From Miltoncostaea marina (GTDB lineage Bacteria > Actinomycetota > Thermoleophilia > Miltoncostaeales > Miltoncostaeaceae): a DNA stretch of 64,000 nucleotides. The notes beneath the pieces are model-generated. The model saw nothing but the letters and a program-made list of their open reading frames with translations. It had not been told where the DNA came from and searched no databases. Of the stretch, positions 42,848 to 53,919 are shown piece after piece (position 1 is the first letter of the stretch; every line of letters begins with the position of its first letter). Location of the stretch: contig NZ_CP064655.1 in the NCBI RefSeq assembly GCF_018141525.1, positions 744,001-808,000 of the forward strand, written 5' to 3'. A program made the position numbers and the translations under genes.

Positions 42848-43726
42848 ATCCCCGACGCGGTCCACGATCGATACGCGGCGCGCGAGCGCCGGGCGCACGC
42901 CCGGCGTCGCGGCATCGCCCTCGCCGCGGCGATCCTGGTCCCGGCCCTGCTGGTGCTGGCGGGCGCGACGTCGGCCTGGCCCCTCTTCTCGCTGCCGCTC
43001 GCGCTGGCGCTGCCGCTGGGCGGCGCGCAGGGCATGGCCGCCGCGCTCGCGGCCGCGGGCCTCACCGTGACCGTCGCCTCCGGGCGGCCCGGCGTGGACG
43101 GCACCGCGCTGGGCCTCGGCCTCGCCGCCTTCGCGGCCACCGGGCTCGCCGTGGGCGCCCGCCACCGCGCGCAGGCCCGCGAGGCCCGGCGCATCGCGAG
43201 CCAGTCGATCACCGACCGCCTCACGGGCGTCCACAACTACGCGTTCTTCGCCGACGCGCTGCCGCGCGAGTGCCGCCGGGCCGAGCGCTACGGCGCGCCG
43301 CTGTCGCTCGTGCTGCTCGACATCGACGACTTCAAGGGCTTCAACGACCGCCACGGCCACGACGCCGGCAACCGCCTGCTGAGCGCGGTGGGCGAGCGCA
43401 TCCGGGCCAACTGCCGCGCGTCGGACATCGCGGCCCGCTACGGCGGGGAGGAGTTCGCGCTGCTCGTGCCCGGGCCGGCCGAGGAGGCGCTCGAGGCCGC
43501 CGAGCGCATCCGCGCCGCCGTGGCGGCGGTGGCGGTGCTCGTGGCCGGCGGCGAGCACGCCGTGGCCACCGTCTCGGCGGGCGTGGCCGAGTACCACCAC
43601 GGCGAGGAGGACGACGGCTCCCGGCTGCTCGACCAGGCCGACAAGGCGCTCTACCACTCGAAGGCCACCGGCAAGGACCGCGTCAGCCGGTTCGCGCCCG
43701 AGCACCGCTGGATGGCCGCCTCGTAG
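42848..43726 (+). CDS. membrane-anchored diguanylate cyclase (GGDEF)
   Basis: About 292 residues: two or three membrane helices (LAAAILVPALLVLAGATSAW and onward), then a GGDEF domain. The active site is RYGGEEFALLV with an inhibitory RASD site five residues before it (DIDDFKGFNDRHGHDAGN is the metal loop). It makes cyclic di-GMP. No ATG, GTG or TTG fits; ATC 42848 with GGAAGG seven bases upstream is the best guess, so the start is uncertain. Confidence 0.85.
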   Translation: MPDAVHDRYAARERRAHARRRGIALAAAILVPALLVLAGATSAWPLFSLPLALALPLGGAQGMAAALAAAGLTVTVASGRPGVDGTALGLGLAAFAATGLAVGARHRAQAREARRIASQSITDRLTGVHNYAFFADALPRECRRAERYGAPLSLVLLDIDDFKGFNDRHGHDAGNRLLSAVGERIRANCRASDIAARYGGEEFALLVPGPAEEALEAAERIRAAVAAVAVLVAGGEHAVATVSAGVAEYHHGEEDDGSRLLDQADKALYHSKATGKDRVSRFAPEHRWMAAS

Positions 43727-43739
43727 GGCCGGCCGCGCG

Positions 43740-44216
43740 CTAGTGCGGCTCCGCCTCCTCGCCGGCGGCGGCGTCCGCCGGGCGGTCGAGCACCGTCGCC
43801 AGCGCCCGGGGGAACGGGGCGGCCGCCGCGAGCAGCGAGAGGGCGGCGAGCGCCAGGTGCAGCGCCACGACGTCCCCGTCCCGCGTGAGGAGCTGGGTGG
43901 CCGAGTCGCCGATCGCCACCGCGAGCAGCGCCCACAGCGCCAGCAGGACGCCCGCGCCGACGAGGTAGGCGCGGCAGCCGGCGGTGCGCGCGCACATCGC
44001 GACCCCGACGAGCCCGAGCAGGAGCCAGGCGAGCCCGGTCAGCGGGTGCACCGTGAAGACCAGGAACTCCTCGGCGCTGTCCGAGCCGAGGTCGTCGAGG
44101 CTCGTCTTCAGCACGCCCAGCAGGCCAAGCGTCACGAGCAGCCCGCTCACCAGCCGGCCGATCGCGGTCACGGCGCGGGCGCGCGGGCCGTCGATGGGCG
44201 GGAGGGCCGGGCTCAT
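43740..44216 (-). CDS. DUF4383-like membrane protein
   Basis: 158 residues with four membrane helices and the phrase VFTVHPLTGLAWLLLGLVGV, like the histidine-containing helix of DUF4383 proteins. TAGGTT (44226-44231) lies nine bases before the ATG, a likely near-leaderless promoter. It converges on the diguanylate cyclase with only 13 bases between. Confidence 0.7.
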   Translation of the reverse strand: MSPALPPIDGPRARAVTAIGRLVSGLLVTLGLLGVLKTSLDDLGSDSAEEFLVFTVHPLTGLAWLLLGLVGVAMCARTAGCRAYLVGAGVLLALWALLAVAIGDSATQLLTRDGDVVALHLALAALSLLAAAAPFPRALATVLDRPADAAAGEEAEPH

Positions 44217-44223
44217 GCGGCGC

Positions 44224-44709
44224 CTAACCTAACCGCTCGCCCACGAGCCGCTCCACCGCGAGCGCGGCGACGACGCCCACGAGGGCACCGGCGGCGATGT
44301 CGGCCGGCTCGTGCTCCGCCGCGGCGACCCGCGCCAGCAGGCCGGCCGCGGCCGCGACCGCGAGGGCCCGGCGCACGCGCGGTCGGCCCTGCCGGCGGCG
44401 AGCGCGATGGCCACGAGGCGGCCGCGTGGCGGCTGGGGAAGCCGCCCTCCGTCCGGGCGCCGGGCCGCGGGCGGCCGAGGCGGTCGCGCAGCGCCCGCGC
44501 GACCAGGCTCGCCCCGCGCCCGCCGCCAGCGCCTCCATGCCCGCGCCCCGCGTCGGCGCCCGCGCCACCATGGCCGCCACCACGATGCGGAACGCCGGGC
44601 TCATCGCGCCCGCCACCGCCCGCGCCGCCCCCGGGCCGGCGGGCAGGGCGTGCGTTGCGCGGCGCACCGCCGTGCCGAGCCGCCGGTCCATGCGGGAGAG
44701 CGCCCTCAT
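44224..44709 (-). pseudogene. PAP2-like phosphatase broken by frameshifts
   Basis: Read across three frames, one complete PAP2 protein appears. The first frame runs from MRALSRMDRRLG to MEALAAGAG. The second contains RDRLGRPRPG and GGFPSRHAAAS (PAP2 motifs one and two, near 44440-44480). The third has AIALAAGRAD. The first frame then returns with ARVAAAEHEPAD (R-x5-H-x3-D, motif three). Each join is repaired by adding one base, always in or next to a G run. Either the gene has decayed or the consensus lacks three bases. TAGCCT nine bases before the ATG suggests an intact promoter. Confidence 0.8.
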
Positions 44710-44750
44710 CGCCGGGCGAGGCTACCGGTGCCCGTTGCTATCGTCGGCGC

Positions 44751-45275
44751 GTGGTCCGCGCGCTCGTCCTGGCCCTGCTCGTCGGCGTGGCCGCCGTGGC
44801 CGCCGGGTGCTCGGAGACCGCGGGGCTCGGCGGCGAGGTCGACCAGCGGCTGCGCCCGGTGGCCGAGCGCGCCCCCGCGCCGCGCTTCTCGGTGCCGCGG
44901 CTCACCGGCGAGGGCGCCTTCGATCTGGCGGAGCGCCGCGGCCGCCCCGTGCTCCTCAACTTCTGGGCCTCGTGGTGCGACCCGTGCCGCAGGGAGATGC
45001 CCGCGCTCGCCGAGTTCGCGCGCGAGCACCCCGAGATCGACGTCGTGGGCCTCGCCGTCAACGACCGGCCCGACGACAGCCGGCGCTTCGCCGACCGCGT
45101 GGGTGCCCGCTTCGACCTGGGGATCGACCGCCGCGGCGACGTCGCCGCCGACTTCGACGTCCCCGGCCTGCCCGTCACCGTGGTGATCTACCGGCAGGGG
45201 CGCGTCGCCTCCAACCACGTCGGCCCGATCGACCGGGCGCAGCTCGACTCCTACGCGGATCAGCTCGGCTCCTGA
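44751..45275 (+). CDS. thioredoxin-like lipoprotein (TlpA/ResA type)
   Basis: 174 residues. A lipobox (AAVAAGCSE) gives a lipid-anchored cysteine at about residue 19. The thioredoxin core has FWASWCDPCRREMPAL (catalytic CxxC), with the cis-proline region VPGLPVTVVIY. Such proteins reduce disulfides or help cytochrome c maturation outside the membrane. TATCGT ends six bases before the GTG; leaderless. Its end overlaps the convergent phosphorylase stop by 16 bases. Confidence 0.92.
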   Translation: MVRALVLALLVGVAAVAAGCSETAGLGGEVDQRLRPVAERAPAPRFSVPRLTGEGAFDLAERRGRPVLLNFWASWCDPCRREMPALAEFAREHPEIDVVGLAVNDRPDDSRRFADRVGARFDLGIDRRGDVAADFDVPGLPVTVVIYRQGRVASNHVGPIDRAQLDSYADQLGS

Positions 45276-46021
45276 GCGCCGCCGCGGGCGACCGCGCCGC
45301 CCCCGCCGTTCCCGCCCGCGGCCCCGGTGAGCCCGTCGAGGGCCGCGGCGCACACCGCCATCCCCAGCTCCCGCAACGCCCGGGCGCCCATCCACGCGTC
45401 CTCCGCCCCGGCCAGCACGTTCGACACGCCGAGCACGCAGCCGGCCGCCACGCCGTGGCGGCCGGCGAGCGCGAAGATCGTGGCGGCCTCCATCTCGACC
45501 GCCAGCAGCCCGCGCGCCGCCCAGCCGGGCGCCCGCGGGCCCGCCGGGTCATGGAAGAGGTCGGTCGAGACCACCGGCCCCCGCGCCCACGCCCGTCCCG
45601 AGGCGACCGCGGCCGCGACCAGCCGGTCCGTCAGCGGCGCGTCCGGCGGCGGCGACGTCGTCCCGGCGAGCGTCAGGCCCACGCCGTCGTCGGCCACCGC
45701 GGCGTCCGCCACCACCAGCGCGCCGGCCGGCAGGTCGGGCTGCAGGCCGCCGCACGATCCCGCCCGCACGAGCGCCCGCGCGCCCAGCTCGACGAGCTCG
45801 GTCACCACGATCGCCGTGCTGGCGCCGCCCATCCCCGTCGCCTGGATCGACACCGGCACGCCCCGCCAGCGGCCCGTGAACCCGAGCAACCCGCGCGCCC
45901 GCGTCGTCTCGCGCGCGCCCTCGAGCAGCTCGCGGGCCGCGAGCGCCGCCCGGTCGGGGTCGCCGGGGCAGACGACGAGCTCCGCCAGCTCCGCCGGCGA
46001 GGTGGTGAGGTGGACGGGCAC
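45260..46021 (-). CDS. nucleoside phosphorylase (DeoD/uridine phosphorylase type)
   Basis: 253 residues. VVCPGDPDRAALAARELLE, GFTGRWRGVPVSIQATGMGG and VRAGSCGGLQPDLPAG match the phosphate and ribose sites; LAVEMEAATIFALAGRHG holds the conserved glutamate and methionine. It splits purine nucleosides or uridine with phosphate. TAGGCT (46031-46036) lies nine bases before the GTG. Next to it, on the far side, lies the palindromic repeat array. Confidence 0.9.
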   Translation of the reverse strand: MPVHLTTSPAELAELVVCPGDPDRAALAARELLEGARETTRARGLLGFTGRWRGVPVSIQATGMGGASTAIVVTELVELGARALVRAGSCGGLQPDLPAGALVVADAAVADDGVGLTLAGTTSPPPDAPLTDRLVAAAVASGRAWARGPVVSTDLFHDPAGPRAPGWAARGLLAVEMEAATIFALAGRHGVAAGCVLGVSNVLAGAEDAWMGARALRELGMAVCAAALDGLTGAAGGNGGGGAVARGGAQEPS

Positions 46022-46039
46022 CGCCCGTCCAGCCTACGG

Positions 46040-46560
46040 CCCGTCCCGGTCGCCGGCCTCGGGGGACGCGCCGATCGGGCGGGCGCCCGGGGTCCACTCG
46101 GACCTCTCGCCGCCCCGGCCGGCAGGCCCGCGGACGGCCCGTCGGCGGGGAGGGGTCCGATCGGCCGAGCGGTCGAGGTCCACTTGGACCATCCCCGTGA
46201 GCGAAGGCTCGGGGCCCGCGCCGGCATCGCCGCCTCCGGACGGCCCTCGGCGGGGGCGGTTCAATTGGGCGGATGCTCGGGGTCCACTTGGACATCCCTG
46301 CCACCGGAGGCCCTCGGGCGGCCCGTCGGGCGGGTCCGGCCGATCGGGCGAGCGGTCGAGGTCCACTTGGACCGTCCCATCGACACGGCCCCCGGAGGGC
46401 CGGTCGGGCGGCTCCCGCCGCCGGCCGTCCATGTGGGCGGAGGCTCGGGGTCCACTTGGACATCTCTGCCACCGGCGTGCCCTCGGGCGGCCCGTCGGCG
46501 GGAAGGGTCCGATCGCGCGAGCGGTCGAGGTCCACTTGGACCGTCCCCCATCGAGGCGCC
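46040..46560. repeat. palindromic tandem array between divergent genes
   Basis: The dyad GGTCCA-CT-TGGACC occurs at 46091 (variant), 46177, 46281, 46360, 46449 and 46529. Two kinds alternate: one follows GAGCGGTCGA and runs into CCGTCCC (or CCATCCC), the other follows GGCTCGG (or GATGCTCGG) and runs into CATC. Together they form three units of about 170-190 bases, which also share CCCTCGGGCGGCCCGTC and GGGTCCGATCG. The units are imperfect and differ by one base in length, so no common reading frame exists. It occupies the gap between the divergently transcribed phosphorylase and tilS. Confidence 0.9.
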
Positions 46561-46633
46561 CTCCGGGGGCCTCGCGGGACCGGCCGCCCGGGCGCCCGCC
46601 GACCGCCTGCCGACGTCGCGTGGGCGGGCAGGC

Positions 46634-46639
46634 GATAAT
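46634..46639 (+). promoter_or_regulatory. leaderless -10 box for tilS
   Basis: GATAAT ends six bases before GTG 46646, with no ribosome-binding site. It lies about 75 bases beyond the repeat array. Confidence 0.65.
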
Positions 46640-46645
46640 CCGCCC

Positions 46646-47974
46646 GTGCCGAGCTCCCTCGCGGCCCGGGTCGCCGACCATTGCCGACGTCACGGCCTCC
46701 TGCCGCCGGGGCGGCCGGTGCTCGCGATGGTCTCGGGCGGCGCCGACTCCACCTGCCTGATGCACCTGCTGGCCGAGGTCCACGACGGGCCGGTCGGGGT
46801 GCTGAGCGTCGACCACGGGCTGCGCGAGGCGTCGGCGGAGGAGGCGGCCGCGGTGGCCGCGGCGGCGGAGGGCCTCGGCTTGCGGGCGCACGTCGCGGCG
46901 CCGGGCCTGGCGCCGGGGCCGGCGGTGCAGGAGCGGGCGCGCGAGGCGCGGCTGGCGGCGGCGCGGGCGACCGCGGCGGAGTGGGGCTACGAGCGCATCG
47001 CGACCGGGCACACCGCGAGCGACCAGGCCGAGACGGTGCTCTTCCGGATGGCGCGCGGCACCGGGCGAACCGGGGCCCTGGGGATGGCGCCCCGGGCGGG
47101 CGACCTGGTGCGGCCGCTGCTGGCCGTGTCGGGCGAGGAGACGCGCGCGTGGTGCGCCGAGCGCGGCCTGGACGTCGTGCGCGACCCCTCCAACGAGGAC
47201 CCCGCGTACGCGCGGGCGCGGGTGCGGGGCGGCCTGCTGCCCGCGCTGCGCGAGGTGCACCCGGCGGCCGAGCGGCACGTCGCCGCCCTCGCGGCGACGC
47301 TGCGCGACGAGGCCGAGCTGCTGGAGCCACTCGTGGACGCCGCGTGGGCGCGGGCGGCCGCGCCGGCGGGGGACGGGCTGGCGGTGGCCGCGCTCCGCAC
47401 GGAGCGGCCTGCCATGCGGCGGCTGCTGGCCCGGCGCCTGATCGCCGCGGCGGGGCTCGGCGGCGACGCGCTCGGCGCCGCGGCGGTGGAGCGCGTGCTC
47501 GCGCTCGCCGCGGGCGGCGGGGCGGCCGCCGGCCTGCCGGGCGGCGGGCGCGCGCTCGTGGAGCGCGGCGCGCTGGTGGTGAGCGGGCCGCCCGGGCCGG
47601 CGCCCGCGCCGGCCCGGCTGGGCGTGCCGGGCGTCGCGCGCTTCGGCGGCGCGACGCTGCGCGCCCGCCCGGGCGAGGGGCTGCCCCCCTCGCCGGAGCG
47701 CGTCGCGGTGCGCCCGGAGCTCGCGGGCGGCGCCGGTGCCGAGCACCTGCGGGTGCGCGCGCCCCGCGACGGCGACCGCCTGCCCCTCCCGGGCGGCGGG
47801 CACCAGGCCGTCGGCCGGCTGCTCGCCGCGCGCGGCGTGCCGGCGCGGCTGCGCGCGGGCGTCCCCGTGGTCGCCAGCGGCGACCGCGTCGTATGGGTGG
47901 CCGGCCACCGCGCGGCGGACGACCTCGTCGTGCGCGCCGGCCCGGCACTGGTCCTCGAGATGGAGCGGGCATGA
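46646..47974 (+). CDS. tilS: tRNA(Ile)-lysidine synthase
   Basis: 442 residues. The PP-loop motif VSGGADST (29-36) binds ATP; GHTASDQAETVLFRMARGTG is typical. TilS turns the CAU anticodon of tRNA-Ile2 into a lysidine so that it reads AUA; it is essential. The C-terminal region ends with the TilS substrate-binding domain (LRAGVPVVASGDRVVWVAGH). Its stop overlaps hpt (ATGA), making the conserved tilS-hpt-ftsH order. Confidence 0.93.
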   Translation: MPSSLAARVADHCRRHGLLPPGRPVLAMVSGGADSTCLMHLLAEVHDGPVGVLSVDHGLREASAEEAAAVAAAAEGLGLRAHVAAPGLAPGPAVQERAREARLAAARATAAEWGYERIATGHTASDQAETVLFRMARGTGRTGALGMAPRAGDLVRPLLAVSGEETRAWCAERGLDVVRDPSNEDPAYARARVRGGLLPALREVHPAAERHVAALAATLRDEAELLEPLVDAAWARAAAPAGDGLAVAALRTERPAMRRLLARRLIAAAGLGGDALGAAAVERVLALAAGGGAAAGLPGGGRALVERGALVVSGPPGPAPAPARLGVPGVARFGGATLRARPGEGLPPSPERVAVRPELAGGAGAEHLRVRAPRDGDRLPLPGGGHQAVGRLLAARGVPARLRAGVPVVASGDRVVWVAGHRAADDLVVRAGPALVLEMERA

Positions 47975-48507
47975 GCACGGAGGCAGCGGCGGAGATCGGC
48001 GACGTCCTCATCGGCGAGGAGGAGCTGCAGCGGCGCGTGTCCGAGCTGGCGGCGCAGATCTCCGCCGACTACGCGGGCCGCGAGCTGCTCGTGATCGGCG
48101 TGCTGAAGGGCGCGGTCTTCTTCATCGCCGACCTCGTGCGGCGCCTGGAGGTGCCGTGCGAGCTCGACTTCATGGCCGTCTCGTCGTACGGCTCCTCGAC
48201 CCACTCATCCGGCGTCGTGCGGATCCTGAAGGACCTCGACACCCCGATCGCCGGCCGCCACGTGCTGGTGGTGGAGGACGTCATCGACTCGGGGCTGACG
48301 CTCTCCTACCTGATGAAGAACCTCGCCTCGCGCGACCCGGCGTCGCTCGAGATCTGCAGCCTGCTCACCAAACCGGGCCACCGGCGGCTCAGCATGCGCA
48401 CCCGCTACGTCGGCTTCGACCTGCCGGACGTGTTCGTGATCGGCTACGGGCTGGACCACCAGGAGCGGCACCGCACGCTGCCGTACATCGCCGCCCTGCG
48501 GCTGTAG
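47971..48507 (+). CDS. hpt: hypoxanthine phosphoribosyltransferase
   Basis: 178 residues. The PRPP-binding loop [14 protein letters not shown] (about 98-111) carries the Glu-Asp pair; [19 protein letters not shown] and the closing [18 protein letters not shown] match HPRT. It salvages hypoxanthine and guanine. ATG overlaps the tilS stop. Confidence 0.95.
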   Translation: MSTEAAAEIGDVLIGEEELQRRVSELAAQISADYAGRELLVIGVLKGAVFFIADLVRRLEVPCELDFMAVSSYGSSTHSSGVVRILKDLDTPIAGRHVLVVEDVIDSGLTLSYLMKNLASRDPASLEICSLLTKPGHRRLSMRTRYVGFDLPDVFVIGYGLDHQERHRTLPYIAALRL

Positions 48508-48613
48508 GGGGCCCGCCGGACCGCTGCTATCCTCGGCGCGGAGGCACGATCCGTCGTCGCGGTCATCGCACCCGGGCCGGTCGACGCCCGTCCCGAGGGT
48601 CGTCAGGAGCACG

Positions 48614-50547
<1,934 letters not shown>

Positions 50548-50582
50548 CGGGGGCCGGCGCGGGCGGATATCGTCGCCCGGCC

Positions 50583-50621
50583 ATGCGCCGCCGCCGCCCA
50601 CGAACCGCACCGCCACGTTGA
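50583..50621 (+). CDS. putative leader mini-[15 protein letters not shown]
   Basis: TATCGT (50568-50573) lies nine bases before this ATG, and the frame ends in TGA at 50619-50621. The stop overlaps TTG 50618, the apparent start of the response regulator (TTGA), and no ribosome-binding site precedes that TTG. It could couple translation or be explained by one missing base. The Arg-rich composition resembles the 22140 mini-ORF. Confidence 0.35.
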   Translation: MRRRRPRTAPPR

Positions 50622-51835
50622 GCGCAGTGCACCCGTCCCCGACGCCCGGCGACCGCAGCGGGGCCATCCGCGTGCTCCTGGTGGAGGACGACGACGGCGA
50701 CGCCTTCCTGGTCGAGGAGGAGCTCGCCGAGCTCGCCACGCCGTTCGTCGTCACGCGGGCGCGCACCGTGCGGGAGGCGCTCGAGGCGCTCGACCAGCTC
50801 GGGCCGGTGGTGGACTGCGTGCTGCTCGACCTGGGCCTGCCGGACTCGATGGGGCTCGACGCGCTGGCGCGGGTGCGCGAGGCCGCGCCGAGCCTGGCCG
50901 TTGTGGTGCTGACGGGGCTCGACGACGAGGCGGCCGGTGTGCGGGCGGTGCAGTCGGGCGCCCAGGACTACCTGGTGAAGGGGCAGTCGCGCGGCGACGC
51001 CCTGCTGCGCGCGATCCGCTACGCGATCGGCCGCAGCCACGGCGAGGAGGCGCGCCGCCAGCTCGAGATCGCCGCCGTCCACGCCCAGGAGAACGCCCGC
51101 CTTGAGCGCGGCCTGCTGCCGAGCCCGTCGGTCGACGACGCGTCGATCCGGGTCACCACCTGCTCCCGCCCCGGGCGCCGGCGCGCGCTGCTCGGGGGCG
51201 ACTTCTTCGACGTGGTCGAGACGCCCGACGGCGTCCTGCACGTGCTGATCGGCGACGTCTGCGGCCACGGCCCCGACGAGGCGGCGCTCGGCGTGTGCCT
51301 GCGCAGCTCGTGGCGCGCGCTGGTGCTGTCGGGCGCCCGCGGCAACCTGGTGCTGGCCACGCTCCAGCGCGTGCTGGAGCGCGAGCGCCACCTCGCGAGC
51401 CTGTTCGCGACGGTCTGCGCGGTCGAGATCGCGCCGGGCAGGCGCGACCTCACGATGTGGCGGGCGGGCCACCTGGCGCCGCTGCTGCTGTCCGGCGGCG
51501 CGGTGACGCCGCTGCCCGAGCGCCCTGGCGGACGGCCGCTCGGGGTGGCGTCCGAGGGCTGGCCGGAGGTGCGGGTCGACCTGCCGGAGGGCTGGTCGCT
51601 GCTGCTCTACACCGACGGCCTGAGCGAGGCGCGGGTGGGCGACGACCTGCTGGGCGACGACGGCCTCGTGCGGCTGGTCGCCGAGCACGTGATGGGCGAC
51701 GGCCCGGCCGACGCGCCGCGCGCCCGCCTGGAGGGCCTCATCGAGCGGGTGGAGGACCTGCACGGCGGCCCGCTGCGCGACGACGTCGCCCTGCTGATGC
51801 TCGAGTCGCGCGCCGGGGGCCGCGGGGCGGGGTGA
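50618..51835 (+). CDS. response regulator with PP2C (SpoIIE/RsbU) phosphatase output
   Basis: 405 residues. The receiver domain ([20 protein letters not shown], phospho-acceptor D71 in [10 protein letters not shown] in YLVKGQ) is followed by a helical linker ([20 protein letters not shown]) and a PP2C domain with [33 protein letters not shown] and DDVALLML. RsbU-type outputs dephosphorylate anti-sigma antagonists. It starts at TTG 50618 or GTG 50627. Its stop overlaps the histidine kinase, so three signalling genes form one unit. Confidence 0.93.
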   Translation: MSAVHPSPTPGDRSGAIRVLLVEDDDGDAFLVEEELAELATPFVVTRARTVREALEALDQLGPVVDCVLLDLGLPDSMGLDALARVREAAPSLAVVVLTGLDDEAAGVRAVQSGAQDYLVKGQSRGDALLRAIRYAIGRSHGEEARRQLEIAAVHAQENARLERGLLPSPSVDDASIRVTTCSRPGRRRALLGGDFFDVVETPDGVLHVLIGDVCGHGPDEAALGVCLRSSWRALVLSGARGNLVLATLQRVLERERHLASLFATVCAVEIAPGRRDLTMWRAGHLAPLLLSGGAVTPLPERPGGRPLGVASEGWPEVRVDLPEGWSLLLYTDGLSEARVGDDLLGDDGLVRLVAEHVMGDGPADAPRARLEGLIERVEDLHGGPLRDDVALLMLESRAGGRGAG

Positions 51836-53394
51836 CCGGCGAGGGGTCCGAGGGGCCGCCGCCGAGGCGATCGTCCCGGCTGGCGCGGCTCGGGGTGGGG
51901 CAGATCCTGGCCGCCTCCATCGGCGTGCTGCTGCTCGTGGCCGTCGCGAGCATCGTCGTGGGCGTCCGCGCCAACGAGCGCCTCACCGACCGGCGCACGT
52001 TCCTCGTCGACGGCATCGACGCCGCGCTCAACCGCGCGCTGGCCCTCGAGAACGCGCTGGTCGACCAGGAGACCGGCGTGCGCGGGTACGCGCTGACCGG
52101 CCAGGACGCCTTCCTCGAGCCCTACCGCGCCGGGGTGCGCGCCGAGCGCGACGCCTACCGCGGCTTCGAGCGCCTGGAGCGCGGGGCAGAGGAGTTCGCC
52201 GACGAGGCCGCCCGGGTGCGCGAGCGCGCGGACGCCTGGCGCGACGGCTTCGCCGACGAGGCGCTGCGGCGCGTCGACGCGGGCGAGCCGGTGCCCGGCG
52301 CGCTCGTCCGCCGCGGCCGCGAGCTCTTCGACGGCGTCCGCGCCTCGGCCGGCGAGCTGCGCGCCGACCTCGAGACCCGCCGGGCCACCGCGCGCGAGGG
52401 GCTCTTCGACGCCGCGCGCGGGCTGCGCAACGTCTTCGTCCTCGTGGGCGTGCTGATCGTCGTGAGCGTCGCCGCGGCCGGCCTGCTGCTGCACGCGATC
52501 GTGACGCGGCCGCTCGGGCGCCTGGGCGCCGAGGCGCGCCGCGTGGCGACCGGCGACTTCGACGCGCCGCTCGAGCCCGTGCGCGGGCCCCGCGAGGTCG
52601 ACCAGGTGGGGCGCGACGTCGAGGCGATGCGCGCGCGGATCGTCGAGGAGCTGGCGGCCGTGCGGTCGGCGCGCGCCACGGTCGAGGCGCAGGCCGCCGA
52701 GCTCGCCCGCTCGAACGCCGACCTCGAGCAGTTCGCGTACGTCGCCTCCCACGACCTGCAGGAGCCGCTGCGCAAGGTGGCGAGCTTCTGCCAGGTGCTC
52801 GAGCGCCGCTACAAGGGGCAGCTCGACGAGCGCGCCGACCAGTACATCCACTTCATCGTGGACGGCGCCAAGCGGATGCAGCTCCTGATCAACGACCTGC
52901 TCGCCTTCTCGCGGGTGGGCCGCAAGGGCGCGGCGCGCGAGACGGTCGACGCGAACGATCTGGTCGAGCAGGCCCGCGCCGCCCTCAGCGCGCGGCTGGA
53001 GGAGGCCGGGGCGGTCGTCGAGGCGGGCGACCTGCCCGCCGTGGACGGCGAGCGGGTGCTGCTGGTGGCCGTGTTCCAGAACCTGATCGGCAACGGCGTC
53101 AAGTTCCGCGGCGACGACCCGCCCCGGGTGCGCATCGAGGCGCACGACGCCGGCGACGCCTGGGAGTTCTGGTGCACCGACAACGGCATCGGGATCGACG
53201 AGGAGTTCGCCGAGCGCATCTTCGTCATCTTCCAGCGCCTCCACCCCCGCGAGACGTACGACGGGACCGGGATCGGGCTGGCACTCTGCCGCAAGATCAT
53301 CGAGTACCACGGCGGGCGCATCTGGCTCGACACGGAACATCGCGGGGGCACGCGCTTCCGCTTCACGCTCCCCAAGGTGAAGGAGGCGGCATGA
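51832..53394 (+). CDS. CHASE3-HAMP histidine kinase
   Basis: 520 residues. Membrane helices at about 25-45 and 200-221 frame a CHASE3 sensor ([20 protein letters not shown]). HAMP is at 221-275. The phosphorylated His is H307 in [16 protein letters not shown], and the ATPase has [10 protein letters not shown] and [26 protein letters not shown] marks the Cph1-like HisKA group that usually pairs with stand-alone receivers like the next gene. GTG overlaps the upstream stop. Confidence 0.95.
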   Translation: MTGEGSEGPPPRRSSRLARLGVGQILAASIGVLLLVAVASIVVGVRANERLTDRRTFLVDGIDAALNRALALENALVDQETGVRGYALTGQDAFLEPYRAGVRAERDAYRGFERLERGAEEFADEAARVRERADAWRDGFADEALRRVDAGEPVPGALVRRGRELFDGVRASAGELRADLETRRATAREGLFDAARGLRNVFVLVGVLIVVSVAAAGLLLHAIVTRPLGRLGAEARRVATGDFDAPLEPVRGPREVDQVGRDVEAMRARIVEELAAVRSARATVEAQAAELARSNADLEQFAYVASHDLQEPLRKVASFCQVLERRYKGQLDERADQYIHFIVDGAKRMQLLINDLLAFSRVGRKGAARETVDANDLVEQARAALSARLEEAGAVVEAGDLPAVDGERVLLVAVFQNLIGNGVKFRGDDPPRVRIEAHDAGDAWEFWCTDNGIGIDEEFAERIFVIFQRLHPRETYDGTGIGLALCRKIIEYHGGRIWLDTEHRGGTRFRFTLPKVKEAA

Positions 53395-53825
53395 AGGCCG
53401 AGCTCATCGAGGTCCTCCTCGTGGAGGACGACCCCGGCGACGTCATGCTCATCAAGGAGGCCTTCGACGACAAGAAGGTGGGCAACCGCCTCTCGGTCGT
53501 CGGCGACGGGGTGGAGGCGATGGCCTTCCTGCGCCGCGAGGGCGGGTACGCCGACGCCGCGCGGCCGGACCTCATCCTGCTCGACCTCAACCTGCCGCGG
53601 AAGAACGGCCGCGAGGTGCTGGCCGAGATCAAGAGCGACCCCGACCTGAGCCTCATCCCGGTGATCGTGCTCACGACCTCCGAGGCCGAGGAGGACATCG
53701 TGCGCTCGTACCAGCTCCACGCGAACGCGTACATCACGAAGCCGGTCGACTTCGACCAGTTCGCCGGCGTCGTGCACCAGATCGACGAGTTCTTCGTCGG
53801 CGTGGTGAAGCTGCCCAGCCGCTGA
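53391..53825 (+). CDS. single-domain response regulator (Rcp1-like)
   Basis: 144 residues, receiver only. [18 protein letters not shown] has the acidic pocket, D65 in [17 protein letters not shown] accepts phosphate, and [11 protein letters not shown] holds the conserved lysine. It pairs with the kinase it overlaps (ATGA) and likely passes phosphate to, or competes with, the PP2C regulator upstream. Confidence 0.95.
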   Translation: MKAELIEVLLVEDDPGDVMLIKEAFDDKKVGNRLSVVGDGVEAMAFLRREGGYADAARPDLILLDLNLPRKNGREVLAEIKSDPDLSLIPVIVLTTSEAEEDIVRSYQLHANAYITKPVDFDQFAGVVHQIDEFFVGVVKLPSR

Positions 53826-53844
53826 GCCCCGCGGGGCGCCCGCG

Positions 53845-53860
53845 TACCCCCGCGGGAGTA
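53845..53860. promoter_or_regulatory. palindromic operator candidate upstream of the kinase pair
   Basis: TACCCCCGCGGGAGTA is nearly a perfect inverted repeat and lies about 60-75 bases before the predicted leaderless start of the 53920 gene. A close copy lies after the regulator gene, at 55775. It may be the binding site of the LuxR-type regulator. Confidence 0.6.
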
Positions 53861-53919
53861 GTCCCGCCTGCGCCCGGGGACCGATGACGCGCCCGCGGGG
53901 TCGCCGCTACGGTGACCCC

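Noticed and set aside
46040-46560. The palindromic array as a CRISPR
   Set aside because: The spacing of the dyads varies (79-104 bases), the segments between them are themselves repeated, and no cas gene is present.
44297-47974. A 1225-residue plus-strand frame running through the palindromic array into tilS
   Set aside because: Only the tilS part is recognisable; the array units differ in length by one base, and composition before 46646 is shadow-like.
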